NCBI GenBank assembly: GCA_013361335.1
Contig: JABFYH010000047.1
Location: 1-58,625, forward strand
DNA: 58,625 bases
From: Gemmatimonadaceae bacterium
GTDB lineage: Bacteria; Gemmatimonadota; Gemmatimonadetes; Gemmatimonadales; Gemmatimonadaceae
Direction of reading: 5' to 3'
Both the position numbers and the translations under genes were made by a program. Under the pieces are notes generated by a model. The model was given only the letters and a program-made list of their open reading frames with translations, was not told the origin of the DNA and searched no databases. Shown in pieces: positions 18,046 to 26,705 of the stretch (position 1 is the stretch's first letter; the number at the start of each line of letters is the position of its first letter).

Positions 18046-18337
18046 CGGGCCGCTTCCCCGCGCCGCGCACCACGACGTCGAGCCAGTCCGGCCAGCTGCC
18101 GCTCAGCTCGAAGAAGTCGTCGTAATACACCAGGCCCGCGCCCTCGAGATCGTCCACCAGCGTGCCCAGCGCGTCCACGTCGTAGATCGGTCCGAGCGCC
18201 ACGAGTTCCCCGTCCACCTGGAACTCGGCATCGGTGAGACCGAGTCGCTCGTCGAGGGCCGCGCGCGTCAGGCCGGCACGCTCGTACGCCGGCCGACGGA
18301 TGAATAGCGTGGGGACGCCCTGGGTCACGGGTAGCAT
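18029..18337 (-). CDS. Hypothetical protein, 102 aa
   Basis: A small acidic cytosolic protein with no recognised domain (MLPVTQGVPTLFIRRPAYER...). It has no cysteines, signal or membrane segment. A GGAGAT ribosome-binding site precedes ATG 18337. It lies 18 nt after the M20 peptidase gene on the same strand and is probably cotranscribed with it. Its 3' end overlaps the convergent zinc-ribbon gene by 17 nt. Codon usage is like that of its neighbours, so I regard it as a real gene. Confidence 0.6.
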   Translation of the reverse strand: MLPVTQGVPTLFIRRPAYERAGLTRAALDERLGLTDAEFQVDGELVALGPIYDVDALGTLVDDLEGAGLVYYDDFFELSGSWPDWLDVVVRGAGKRPATGAS

Positions 18338-18355
18338 GGGATCTCCGGTGCGCGG

Positions 18356-19720
18356 TTAGGGGCGCGGACGCTCGAGCACGGGGCCGTTGATCAGACGATC
18401 CATCAGGACCGCCGCGCGCTCGCCGGCCATGATGAGAGAGTTGAGGTTGACCGACTCGTCCGGCGAGTGCGACCCTCGGCCGGACACGCCGAGACCGTCC
18501 ATTCCCGTGAGATACGGAGCGACGAAGGAGACATCGCCGGCGCCGCGGCTCTCCGGCGGGTCGCCCTCGACCGGCCCATAACCCAGCGCGCGACTCACGG
18601 CGTCGAACCTGGCCAGCAGCTCGGCGCCCGCCGTCGTCGGGGGCATGGCGGGATAGCTGTCCCGAAAGGTGATCTCCGCCTCGGTGCCGGGCAGGTGCTG
18701 CGCCACGATCGCGCGCATCCGCGCGCGGGTCGAGTCCTTCTGCGATTCGCGGAGGAAGCGCAGGTCGCCCTGCACCACCGCCGTCGGGGAGATGATGTTC
18801 GTCTTGCCGGCCGCGACGAGCGCGGTGCCAGACGAATCGCGTTGAACCGTCGTCCCACCGGCCACCACGCCGGGGTTGAACGTGAGCGTCGGATCGCCGG
18901 CGAGCTCGCGCCGGAAGGTGTCCAGGATGCGGGCCATCTCGTACACCGCGCCGTACCCGTTCGTGAAGACGCCGGCCGAATGCGCCTGGCGGCCGGTGAC
19001 GTTGAGCGTCCATCCGCTGGAGCCGCGGCGCGAGATGGAGGCGCGCGCGGCACGCCCGCCCTCGAACGCGAGCGCGATGTCGCTCCGCCTGGCGGCGTCG
19101 ATGAGATCCTTGCGCGCCAGCTCGAGCGGGCTGCCCGCGGACTCCTCGTCCCCCGTCATCACGACGATGATCTGCGAGCCCTCGAGCGCACCGGTGGCGT
19201 TGAGCGCGCGCAGCGCGGCGATCATCGCCACGTCACCACCCTTCATGTCCGAGGTGCCGGCGCCGCGCGCGATGGTATCCTCGCGCACGAAGCGTTGTCC
19301 CTCGCCCTCGAACACCGTGTCCAGATGGCCGATCAGGAGCAGGCGCGCTCCCTTGGTGCCGCGCCGTTCGGCCACGAGGTGGCCGGCGCGACGCATCGAC
19401 GCCGGCATCTCCGCCCAGCGCACAGTGAAGCCGAGGGCGGTGAGCTCCTGGGTGAACAGATCTCCCACCCGGCGCACTCCGGCGGTGTTCTGGGAGCCAC
19501 TGGAGATGTTCACCGCCTTCTCCAACAGCGTGACGTCGTCGTGATGGTGCGCGCGCACGTAGTCGCGAATGGCCCCCTCCCGGGCCGACAACGAGGCGGG
19601 AGCCGGTGCGGCGTCCGGCGTCGTGGCGGGAAGGGGCACCGGGCCGGCGGGTGCGCCGATGCGCTGACAGGCGGACAGGAGCAGGACGGTCGCGCCAAGG
19701 GCGCCGGAAAGGAGTCGCAT
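18356..19720 (-). CDS. M20-family zinc peptidase, lipoprotein
   Basis: A 454-residue exported metallopeptidase/deacylase. Signal and lipobox: MRLLSGALGATVLLLSAC. Zinc ligands of the M20 fold are in LLIGHLDTVFEG (His, with the catalytic Asp), ARGAGTSDMKGGD (bridging Asp), VVMTGDEESAGS (general-base Glu and ligand Glu), FEGG and GRGSHSPDESVN (His). The dimerisation domain with RQAHSAG is present. It resembles the glutamate-carboxypeptidase/CPG2 group; substrate unknown. ATG 19720 was chosen because it begins a lipoprotein signal; longer starts give no sensible N-terminus. Confidence 0.87.
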   Translation of the reverse strand: MRLLSGALGATVLLLSACQRIGAPAGPVPLPATTPDAAPAPASLSAREGAIRDYVRAHHHDDVTLLEKAVNISSGSQNTAGVRRVGDLFTQELTALGFTVRWAEMPASMRRAGHLVAERRGTKGARLLLIGHLDTVFEGEGQRFVREDTIARGAGTSDMKGGDVAMIAALRALNATGALEGSQIIVVMTGDEESAGSPLELARKDLIDAARRSDIALAFEGGRAARASISRRGSSGWTLNVTGRQAHSAGVFTNGYGAVYEMARILDTFRRELAGDPTLTFNPGVVAGGTTVQRDSSGTALVAAGKTNIISPTAVVQGDLRFLRESQKDSTRARMRAIVAQHLPGTEAEITFRDSYPAMPPTTAGAELLARFDAVSRALGYGPVEGDPPESRGAGDVSFVAPYLTGMDGLGVSGRGSHSPDESVNLNSLIMAGERAAVLMDRLINGPVLERPRP

Positions 19721-19809
19721 CGGGTTGGATGGAGGGAAGACGTCGAGCCAAGTTATGCGCCCACCGCAACATGCTCCACCCACACGCCCGCGCGGGGGCT
19801 AGCCGGCGC

Positions 19810-19815
19810 TATCTT
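19810..19815 (+). promoter_or_regulatory. Putative -10 box of mnmG
   Basis: TATCTT ends 6 nt before the mnmG ATG at 19822, giving an essentially leaderless mRNA. No convincing -35 is seen. Confidence 0.4.
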
Positions 19816-19821
19816 TCGAGC

Positions 19822-21759
19822 ATGTCGCAGCTCCCGGCATTCGAGTCCGAGTTCGACGTGCTCGTCATCGGTGCGGGACACGCCGGTACCGAGGCGGCCG
19901 TGGCCGCCGCGCGCCGAGGGGCGCGGACGGCGCTGGTCACGAGTGCGCTCGAGACGATCGGGCAGATGTCGTGCAATCCCGCCATCGGCGGGGTGGCCAA
20001 GGGGACGGTCGTGCGCGAAGTGGACGCCCTGGGTGGGATCATGGGGCGCGCGACCGATCTGGCGACGCTGCAGTTCCGGATGCTCAACCGGAGCAAGGGC
20101 CCCGCGGTATGGGCGCCACGGGCGCAGTGCGACCGTGGTCTCTATCGGCGAGCCGTGCGTGCACTGGTCGAGGCACACTGCGGCATCGAGACCGTGCAGG
20201 GGACGGTCGCTCGGCTGCTCTTCGCCGGCGATCGGCTCGCGGGGGTCGAGACGTTGGAGGGCCGCCGCTTCGGGGCGCGGGGCGTCGTGGTGACCACCGG
20301 CACCTTCCTGCGTGGTCGCATTCACATCGGCACGACGACGTCGCTCGCCGGCGGCCGCGCCGGCGAATCGTCAGCGACCCACCTGGCCGAGCAGCTGGAG
20401 GCGGCGGGCCTCGAGGTGGCGCGCTTCAAGACGGGCACGCCGCCGCGCATCGACGGCCGCTCGGTCGCTTGGGATCGACTCGCCAGACAGGAGAGCGAGA
20501 TCGAGGATTTCGATTTTTCCTGGTCCCATTTCTGGCCCGAGGCGCGACGACAGGGCAGCGCGACGCGGCACCCGGTGCAGCTTCCCTGCTGGATCACCTT
20601 CCTCGGCGCGGCGGGCAAGGAGATCATCGCCCGGCACATCGGCGAGTCGGCGATGTACGGCGGGGCGATCACGTCGCGCGGCCCGCGATACTGCCCCTCG
20701 GTCGAGGACAAGATCGTCAAGTTTCCAGACGCGGAACGCCATCAGATCTTTCTCGAGCCCGAGGGGCACGACACGCACGAGCTGTACGTCAACGGCCTGT
20801 CCACCTCGCTGCCCGCTCCGGTGCAGCTTGCGCTGCTGCATTCGATCCCCGGCCTCGAGACGGCGCGGATGACGCGGGCGGGCTACGCCATCGAGTACGA
20901 CTACTATCCACCCACGCAGCTCGATCAGACGCTGCAGGTGCGCTCGCTGCCGGGGCTCTTCTTCGCTGGCCAGATCAACGGCACGACGGGCTATGAAGAG
21001 GCGGCGGGGCAGGGGTTGATCGCCGGCGCCAATGCGGCCGCGCTGGCGCTCGATGCGGCACCGCTCGTGCTCGGGCGCGAAAGCTCGTACATCGGCGTGC
21101 TGGTCGACGATCTCGTGACGCGCGGCGTCGACGAGCCCTATCGGCTCTTCACGTCCCGCTCCGAGTTCCGCCTTTCCATCCGGCAGGACAACGCGCTACG
21201 CCGGCTCGCGCCGCGCGGGCTCGCGCTCGGGCTCTACGATGCCGCCGAGCGCGCGATGGTCGACGATCGACTTTCGGCGGAAGACGAGGCGCGGTCGCTG
21301 GCCGAGGCGACCTCGATCACCCCCGAGGATGCGGCGGGGGTGCTGGCCGCGGCGGGCAGTGCGCCATTGGTGCACGCCGTGCGTGTCGCGGAGCTGGCAC
21401 GCCGACAGTCCGTGGCGCTCGTGGATCTGTTTCGTGCGGCAGCGGTGGGGGAGCATCTGCCCGCGGACGCGGTGGTGAGCACGGAGCTCGAGCTCAAGTA
21501 TGCCGGCTATTTCGAGCGTGAGCGTGTGCAGGCCGATCGACTGCGACGCATGGGTGATTTCCCGCTCGACGCATCGCTGCCGTACGACGAGATGCTTTCA
21601 CTCTCGTTCGAGGCCCGCCAGAAGTTGCAGGCGCGGCGACCGCGGACGTTGGCTCAGGCGTCGAGCATGCCGGGTGTGAGCCGGACCGATCTGCAGAACC
21701 TGGTGATCGAGATCGAGCGGCGACGGCGGCGTGTGGGGGCGGCGGGGCCGGCCGACTGA
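19822..21759 (+). CDS. mnmG: tRNA U34 carboxymethylaminomethyl synthesis protein MnmG
   Basis: FAD-binding partner of MnmE that installs (c)mnm5 groups on U34 of tRNAs reading NNA/NNG codons. It has 645 residues. The dinucleotide-binding motif VLVIGAGHAGTEAA (about 14-27) is followed by the family signature MSCNPAIGGVAKG (about 51-63), GPAVWAPRAQCDR (about 93-105) and GLFFAGQINGTTGYEEAAGQG (about 376-396). The C-terminal helical domain that contacts MnmE and tRNA is present (LTQ-like ...RRMGDFPLDASLPYDEMLSLS). The partner mnmE is in the same window at 52.3-53.7 kb. No Shine-Dalgarno precedes ATG 19822. Confidence 0.96.
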   Translation: MSQLPAFESEFDVLVIGAGHAGTEAAVAAARRGARTALVTSALETIGQMSCNPAIGGVAKGTVVREVDALGGIMGRATDLATLQFRMLNRSKGPAVWAPRAQCDRGLYRRAVRALVEAHCGIETVQGTVARLLFAGDRLAGVETLEGRRFGARGVVVTTGTFLRGRIHIGTTTSLAGGRAGESSATHLAEQLEAAGLEVARFKTGTPPRIDGRSVAWDRLARQESEIEDFDFSWSHFWPEARRQGSATRHPVQLPCWITFLGAAGKEIIARHIGESAMYGGAITSRGPRYCPSVEDKIVKFPDAERHQIFLEPEGHDTHELYVNGLSTSLPAPVQLALLHSIPGLETARMTRAGYAIEYDYYPPTQLDQTLQVRSLPGLFFAGQINGTTGYEEAAGQGLIAGANAAALALDAAPLVLGRESSYIGVLVDDLVTRGVDEPYRLFTSRSEFRLSIRQDNALRRLAPRGLALGLYDAAERAMVDDRLSAEDEARSLAEATSITPEDAAGVLAAAGSAPLVHAVRVAELARRQSVALVDLFRAAAVGEHLPADAVVSTELELKYAGYFERERVQADRLRRMGDFPLDASLPYDEMLSLSFEARQKLQARRPRTLAQASSMPGVSRTDLQNLVIEIERRRRRVGAAGPAD

Positions 21760-21776
21760 CCACCGCGCGCGGTGGT
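21759..21776. terminator. 18-bp perfect palindrome at the mnmG stop
   Basis: ACCACCGCGCGCGGTGGT, a fully symmetric GC-rich inverted repeat beginning at the last base of the mnmG stop codon. It could form a terminator stem, but no T tract follows. Confidence 0.4.
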
Positions 21777-21962
21777 GACGGCATGCCGAGCGTCACCGCG
21801 CCGCGTATCGCGATGTGCAGCGTTCCGCCGACGTGACGTCTCCGGCTCGGATCGAGTTGGGTGTGAAAAGCGTCGCGTCGGGTCGTCCGTCGCGCCGGGC
21901 TGTATTAGTAGCGATCTGCTCATTAATCTGATCGGCACCGCTCACTCTTATCGAAGGTGAAG

Positions 21963-22724
21963 ATGCGAACCCACAATCGTCGACTCCTTGCCCTGCTCGT
22001 CGGTAGCACGGCGTGCGTCGTTGCTGCGCCGGGCGCTGCCGGCGCGCAGGCGCAGTCCACCCAGGCCGTGGTCGTTCCCGCGGTTCCGGCGCTCGTGACC
22101 TCCGGCCAGGGCGAAGCCAAGGTCGCTCCGGATCGTGCCTCGTTGCTCGTCAACGTGCAGACGCGTGGCGCCACCGCGGCCGCGGGCGCGGCGGAGAACG
22201 CCCAGAAGACGCGGGCCGTGTTGGACGCCCTCGGGAAGCTCGGCCTCCCGCGCGAACAGTTGGGGACCGAGGGATACTCGGTGACTCCCGAGCTGCGATA
22301 CGACAAGGACGGTGGCTCGCCCAGAGTGACCGGCTATGTCGTCACCAATACGGTGCGGGCCGAGACGCATCGGGTGGAGCAGGCCGGGGCGATGATCGAC
22401 GCGGCGCTCGGCGCTGGGGCGAACATGATCAACAGCTTGTCGTTCTACGCGGCGTCCATCGACGCGCCGCGTCGAGAGGCGATCGGCGCCGCGGTGGCCA
22501 GCGCACGGGCGGATGCGGAAGCGATGGCGCGGGCGGCCGGCGGAACCCTCGGCTCGCTGCTCGAGATGTCGACCCAGGGGCCGACGATTCCCCCACGGCC
22601 GATGTACGGCATGGCCATGGGGCGAGGGCAGATCGCTCAGGCAGAGCCGACGCCGGTCAATCCGGGGTTGCAGACGGTGACGGTCTTCGTGACGGCGCGC
22701 TGGCAGTTCGTTCCCGGGCGCTAG
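21963..22724 (+). CDS. SIMPL-domain (DUF541) exported protein
   Basis: A 253-residue protein with a Sec signal peptide (RRLLALLVGSTACVVAAPGAAGAQA) and the SIMPL/DUF541 fold: VTSGQGEAKVAPDRASLLVNVQTRG (about 46-70), AENAQKTRAVLDALGKLGL, TEGYSVTPELRYD, VTGYVVTNTVRAE and SARADAEAMARAAGGTLGSLLEM. The family is periplasmic and poorly understood; some members are linked to oxidative stress. ATG 21963 is preceded by GAAGGTG; an in-frame GTG at 21957 is the alternative. A perfect terminator follows at 22765. Confidence 0.85.
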   Translation: MRTHNRRLLALLVGSTACVVAAPGAAGAQAQSTQAVVVPAVPALVTSGQGEAKVAPDRASLLVNVQTRGATAAAGAAENAQKTRAVLDALGKLGLPREQLGTEGYSVTPELRYDKDGGSPRVTGYVVTNTVRAETHRVEQAGAMIDAALGAGANMINSLSFYAASIDAPRREAIGAAVASARADAEAMARAAGGTLGSLLEMSTQGPTIPPRPMYGMAMGRGQIAQAEPTPVNPGLQTVTVFVTARWQFVPGR

Positions 22725-22764
22725 CACTCGAACAAATTGTCGTTGGTTTATGTCGTATTGCGCG

Positions 22765-22800
22765 CAAGAGCCCGCCATGTGGCGGGCTCTTGTATTTATA
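22765..22800 (+). terminator. Intrinsic terminator after the SIMPL gene
   Basis: CAAGAGCCCGCC, loop ATGT, GGCGGGCTCTTG: a perfect 12-bp stem (22765-22792) followed by TATTTATA. Confidence 0.85.
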
Positions 22801-22846
22801 ATGTGCCACGTGCCTCATTTCGATGGCGGAATGTGCCACGTGCCTC
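22800..22846. repeat. Two 17-bp direct repeats centred on CACGTG, upstream of parA
   Basis: AATGTGCCACGTGCCTC occurs at 22800-22816 and 22830-22846, exactly 30 bp apart. Each copy contains CACGTG, the invariant core of chromosomal parS sites, and a left flank TGTGC close to the parS TGTTC/TGTTT. The right flank (CCTCA) departs from GAACA. They lie 80-130 bp before parA and may be degenerate parS sites or an operator for parAB. Confidence 0.55.
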
Positions 22847-22928
22847 TGGTCGGGTCGTGAACACGCCGTATCTTCTCGTCGGGGCAGCAGCGCTGCCACC
22901 AGGATCGCCCCCATCGACCGAAGGCACC

Positions 22929-23774
22929 GTGGCCCGCGTCATCGCGATTGCAAACCAGAAGGGTGGTGTCGGCAAGACGACCACCGCCGTGAACCTCGCC
23001 GCGAGCCTCGCCGTGGCCGAGCGTCGGACACTCCTCATCGACGGCGATCCGCAGGGGAACGCGACGAGCGGGGTCGGCGTCGAGCGCGGCAGCTTCGACC
23101 GCACGACCTACGACGTGCTGCTGGGCGAGACCGACATCCGTGAGACGAGGATCCGGGAGGTCCAGTTCAGGCACCTGGACGTGCTCCCGGCGACCCCGGA
23201 CCTGGCGGGCGCCGAGGTGGAGCTCGTGGCGGCGCCGGAGCGGGAGCATCGGATGCGGCGCGCGATCAATCTCGTCCGGGACGACTACGACTTCGTCCTC
23301 ATCGATTGCCCGCCCTCGCTCGGGTTGATCACCCTCAACATGCTCGCGGCAGCCGATGCGCTCCTGATCCCGCTCCAGTGCGAGTACTACGCGCTCGAGG
23401 GACTGAGCCAGCTTCTCAACACGGTGCACCTCATCCAGCACGGGGTGAATCGAACGCTCGGCATCGCCGGTGTGCTGTTGACGATGTACGACGCGCGGCT
23501 CAACCTCTCCCGACAGGTGGCGGCAGACGCCCGCGAATACTTCGGCGCCCAGGTGTTCGACACCGTCGTCCCGCGCAACGTCCGCCTGGCGGAGGCGCCA
23601 AGCTTCGGGAAGCCGATCGTGCTCTATGACGTCCAGAGCATCGGGGCCCAGGCGTACATGGCGATCGCCGACGAGCTGATCGCCCGGGAACGGGCCGCAG
23701 CCGCAGCCGATCGCTCCGTCGCGTCGCGCCCCGCCGATGCGCCCGCCGGTGTCCGGCAGGAGGCGTCCGCATGA
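22929..23774 (+). CDS. parA: Chromosome-partitioning ATPase ParA/Soj
   Basis: A 281-residue Walker-type ATPase that binds DNA non-specifically in its ATP dimer and is stimulated by ParB. The deviant Walker A motif QKGGVGKTTTAVNLAASLA is at about 10-28 and carries both lysines; the DGDPQGNATSG switch I (about 39-49) and VLIDCPPSLGLITLNML (about 122-138) follow. The C-terminal tail of about 30 residues is Ala-rich. GTG 22929 was chosen from the family N-terminus (RVIAIANQKGG); the frame is open upstream to an in-frame GTG at 22857. It overlaps parB by 4 nt. Confidence 0.95.
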   Translation: MARVIAIANQKGGVGKTTTAVNLAASLAVAERRTLLIDGDPQGNATSGVGVERGSFDRTTYDVLLGETDIRETRIREVQFRHLDVLPATPDLAGAEVELVAAPEREHRMRRAINLVRDDYDFVLIDCPPSLGLITLNMLAAADALLIPLQCEYYALEGLSQLLNTVHLIQHGVNRTLGIAGVLLTMYDARLNLSRQVAADAREYFGAQVFDTVVPRNVRLAEAPSFGKPIVLYDVQSIGAQAYMAIADELIARERAAAAADRSVASRPADAPAGVRQEASA

Positions 23775-24739
23775 GCGCCGACGCCCCACGCCGGCTAGGC
23801 CGGGGACTCGAGGCATTGATCTCGACCGCCAGACAGCAGCGCGAACCGGCGGCCCCCTCGATCGCCGACGCTCCCACCCGCGAGGACTCCGACCTCCGAC
23901 GCGTCCGGATCGCCGACATCGCCCCGAACCGATTCCAGCCCCGGCGCACCTTCACCGAGCCGGAGCTGGTCGAGCTCGAGGCGTCGATCAAGGCGAACGG
24001 CTTGCTGCAGCCGATCACGGTACGCCGCCAGCCCGGCGCAGGATGGGAGCTCGTGGCCGGCGAGCGCCGGTTGCGCGCGGCCACCCGTCTGGGGTGGACC
24101 GAGATCCCGGCGGTGGTCCGCGACTTCGACGACCGCGCCATGCTCACCCTGGCCCTCGTCGAGAACCTGCAGCGAGCCGACCTCAATCCGCTCGAGGAGG
24201 CGGAAGGCTATCAACGGCTGATCGAGGAGTTCGGCCTGACGCAGCAGCAAGTCGCCGATGCCGTGGGGAAGGACCGGACGTCGATCACAAATCTGCTCCG
24301 CGTGCTCACCCTGCCGACCGCGATTCGAGCGATGGTGGAGCGAGGGCATCTCACCGCCGGCCACGCCCGCGCACTCCTTCCGGTCAAGGACGAGCGCCAG
24401 CAGCTGGCCCTGGCCAACGAGATCGTCGCCCGGCAGCTCTCCGTCCGCGAGGCGGAAGCCCGGGCCCGGGCGCACGCGAACGACGACGGGGGCCGGTCAA
24501 AAGCCGGGACGCCGACGCCATCCCGCGCTCTTCCGGGAGCGCTGCCCCGCGTCGCGGCGAGCAGCGATCCCGCCGTCCGGCGAATCGAGGAGCAGCTCCG
24601 CAAGCACCTGCAGACCGACGTTCACGTCCAGCCGCTCGGGAGTGACCGCGGCGTCGTGCGCATCTCCTATTACGGCGCCGACGATCTGGAGCGGGTGCTC
24701 GACCTGATGGTGGGGCCGCGAGCGAACGACTTCGACTGA
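23771..24739 (+). CDS. parB: Chromosome-partitioning protein ParB/Spo0J
   Basis: A 322-residue CTP-dependent DNA clamp that loads at parS. The N-terminus RRLGRGLEALIS is the typical ParA-interacting segment. The CTPase domain has IAPNRFQPRRTF (about 53-64), VAGERRLRAATRLG (about 95-108) and LVENLQRADLNPLEEAEGY (about 132-150). The HTH domain is LTQQQVADAVGKDRTSITNLLRVL (about 156-179). The C-terminal dimerisation domain (about 270-322) ends VLDLMVGPR. No perfect parS (TGTTTCACGTGAAACA type) was found by eye in the window; the repeats at 22800-22846 are candidates. Confidence 0.95.
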   Translation: MSADAPRRLGRGLEALISTARQQREPAAPSIADAPTREDSDLRRVRIADIAPNRFQPRRTFTEPELVELEASIKANGLLQPITVRRQPGAGWELVAGERRLRAATRLGWTEIPAVVRDFDDRAMLTLALVENLQRADLNPLEEAEGYQRLIEEFGLTQQQVADAVGKDRTSITNLLRVLTLPTAIRAMVERGHLTAGHARALLPVKDERQQLALANEIVARQLSVREAEARARAHANDDGGRSKAGTPTPSRALPGALPRVAASSDPAVRRIEEQLRKHLQTDVHVQPLGSDRGVVRISYYGADDLERVLDLMVGPRANDFD

Positions 24740-24881
24740 GCGGCGCAGAGCATTGTGTGTATGTTCTAGAACGCTAGCCCAAAGGCGCGGCGGCTCGAGG
24801 CATTCGTCTGCGTCGCCGGTGTCCACAGCGTTGTCCACAGTATGGCAAGTCGTTGTCGAGTAATCTCTTACTGATTAGTCC
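24740..24881. promoter_or_regulatory. parB-BMP intergenic region with palindrome and DnaA-like boxes
   Basis: It contains a 10-bp perfect palindrome GTTCTAGAAC (24763-24772) and two direct repeats TGTCCACAG. Within these, TTGTCCACA (24831-24839) is one mismatch from the DnaA box TTATCCACA, and GTGTCCACA (24819-24827) is two mismatches away. It also has an AT-rich stretch (24858-24879) just before the lipoprotein ATG, which is probably its promoter. Roles are inferred. Confidence 0.4.
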
Positions 24882-25901
24882 ATGTCCCAGCCCCGCCGCT
24901 TTTCCACAATCCTCCACACCCTCGCGCTGAGCGCCCTGGTCGCCCTGGGGTGCGCCGGTGGCGAAGCGCGCCACGACTCGACCACCACCACGCCGACCGG
25001 AACAGCTCGCTTTCACGTCGCCCTCCTCACCCCTGGACCGATCAGCGACCAATCCTGGAACGGCGGCGCCTACCAGGGCCTCCTTCGGATCCGCGACAGC
25101 CTCGGCGCCACCGTGAGCCACATCCAGACCAAGACGCCCGCGGAGTTCGAGGAACAGTTCCGCCAGTACGGCGCTCAGGGCTACGACCTGGTGTTCGGCC
25201 ACGGCTTCGAGTTCCAGGACGCCGCGAAGCGCGTCGGCCCCGACTTCCCGAAGACCATCTACATCACGACCTCCGGGTCGACCAGCGGCGCGAACGTCGC
25301 CGGCATCGAGTTCAACTTCGCCGACCCCTCCTATCTCGCCGGCATGCTCGCCGGCAGCATGACCCGGACGAACGTGCTCGGCGTCATCGGCGGCACGGAG
25401 CTTCCGCCCGTGAAGGAGAGCTTCACCGCATTCGCCAAGGGCGCCAAGGCCGTCAACCCCAGGGTCACCGTGCTGACGTCGTACGTCGGCAACTGGGACG
25501 ACGTGAGCGCGGGCAAGGAGCAGGCGCTCGCCCAGATCGGCCGCAACGCCGACATCATCTTCCAGAATGCCGACGCCGCCGGCCTCGGGGTCTTCCAGGC
25601 AGCGCGCGAGACGAAGAAGGCGCTGGTCATCGGCTCCAACTCCAATCAGAACGCCGTCGCCCCCGAGGTCACCATCGGCAGCGTCGTGATCGACCTGCCG
25701 CACGCGTTCCTCACCGTGGCCCGCGAGGTGAAGGACAAGCGCTTCCGGCCGCGCGTCATCCGCCTCGGCGCGGAGAGCGACGTCGTCACGCTCGTGCTGA
25801 ACCCGGCGCTCCAGTCGCGCATCCCGCCGGCCATGCTGCACACCGTGGATTCGGCGCGCGCCGCGGCGCATGTCCCCGCGAGCACCACCCCGGCGCGGTA
25901 G
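24882..25901 (+). CDS. BMP-family ABC transporter substrate-binding lipoprotein
   Basis: A 339-residue lipoprotein of the Bmp/Med/PnrA family, whose members bind purine nucleosides. The lipobox is VALGC (Cys about 24). Family features are VALLTPGPISDQSWNGGAYQGL (about 46-67), YGAQGYDLVFGHGFEFQDAA (about 94-113), NFADPSYLAGMLAGSMT (about 145-161), GVIGG and GKEQALAQIGRNADIIFQNADAAGLGVFQAA. The GTE-rich ligand pocket fits nucleosides by homology. The cognate ATPase and permeases are encoded downstream at 26.7 and 29.5-31.4 kb. Confidence 0.88.
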   Translation: MSQPRRFSTILHTLALSALVALGCAGGEARHDSTTTTPTGTARFHVALLTPGPISDQSWNGGAYQGLLRIRDSLGATVSHIQTKTPAEFEEQFRQYGAQGYDLVFGHGFEFQDAAKRVGPDFPKTIYITTSGSTSGANVAGIEFNFADPSYLAGMLAGSMTRTNVLGVIGGTELPPVKESFTAFAKGAKAVNPRVTVLTSYVGNWDDVSAGKEQALAQIGRNADIIFQNADAAGLGVFQAARETKKALVIGSNSNQNAVAPEVTIGSVVIDLPHAFLTVAREVKDKRFRPRVIRLGAESDVVTLVLNPALQSRIPPAMLHTVDSARAAAHVPASTTPAR

Positions 25902-25906
25902 CGTTC

Positions 25907-26692
25907 GTGCCCCAGCCGTCCGTACCGCTCGAGCGCATCGCCGAACATCTCGACGCGGTGCTGCGAACCGCCGAGGTGCCGGACTACCCTGGCGCGATGA
26001 ACGGCATCCAGGTCGAGCACTTAGGGCCCGTCACCCGGTGCGCCGTGGCCGTCGATGCCTCGATGCGCACGATCGAGGGCGCCGTCGCCGCCGGCGCCAA
26101 TCTGCTGCTCGTGCATCACGGCTTGTTCTGGAGTGGCGTGCAGCCCCTGCGTGGCCGCTTCTATGAGCGCGTGCGCCGTCTGGTGCAGCACGACCTCGCC
26201 GTCTACTCGTCGCATCTGCCTCTCGATCTGCATCCGACGCTGGGCAACAATGCCCTCTTCGCGCGTGCCCTCGGGCTGGAGCCCACCGCGCCCTTTGCCC
26301 GCTTCCAGCACATCTCCGTCGGCGTGATGGGCGACGCCGACGTCGACACCGCGACGTTGGCCGACCGCGCTCGCGCCGTGGCCGAGCGGGAAGGCGGAGC
26401 ACTCGTCGCCGTGGGAATGGCGGCCGGACGCCGCACACGCCGCTGGGCGCTCTGCACGGGTGCCGGTGCGTCGAGCGACACTCTGCGCGAAGCCGCAGCG
26501 GCGGGAGTCGATACGCTGATCGTCGGCGAAGGCCCACACCACACCGGCGTCGAGGCGCAGGAGCTCGACATCGCCGTGCTCTACGCCGGCCACTACGCCA
26601 CCGAGACCTTCGGCGTGCGTGCGCTGGGGGCGGAGCTCGAGCGAACGTTCGGTCTGCCCTGGTCGTTCGTGGCGGCGCCCACCGGCCTGTGA
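25907..26692 (+). CDS. Nif3-like dinuclear metal-centre protein (YbgI/DUF34)
   Basis: A 261-residue protein of the Nif3/YbgI family, proposed metal-dependent GTP cyclohydrolase-like hydrolases or metal chaperones. The metal-binding motif LLVHHGLFW (about 64-72), the SSHLPLDLHPTLGNNALFARALGL stretch (about 98-121) and the C-terminal GEGPHHTGVEAQEL and GHYATETFGV segments are conserved. GTG 25907 starts 5 nt after the BMP lipoprotein gene and lies inside the transporter operon. The biological link is unknown. Confidence 0.85.
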   Translation: MPQPSVPLERIAEHLDAVLRTAEVPDYPGAMNGIQVEHLGPVTRCAVAVDASMRTIEGAVAAGANLLLVHHGLFWSGVQPLRGRFYERVRRLVQHDLAVYSSHLPLDLHPTLGNNALFARALGLEPTAPFARFQHISVGVMGDADVDTATLADRARAVAEREGGALVAVGMAAGRRTRRWALCTGAGASSDTLREAAAAGVDTLIVGEGPHHTGVEAQELDIAVLYAGHYATETFGVRALGAELERTFGLPWSFVAAPTGL

Positions 26693-26705
26693 GCCGCTCG
26701 GTCGC

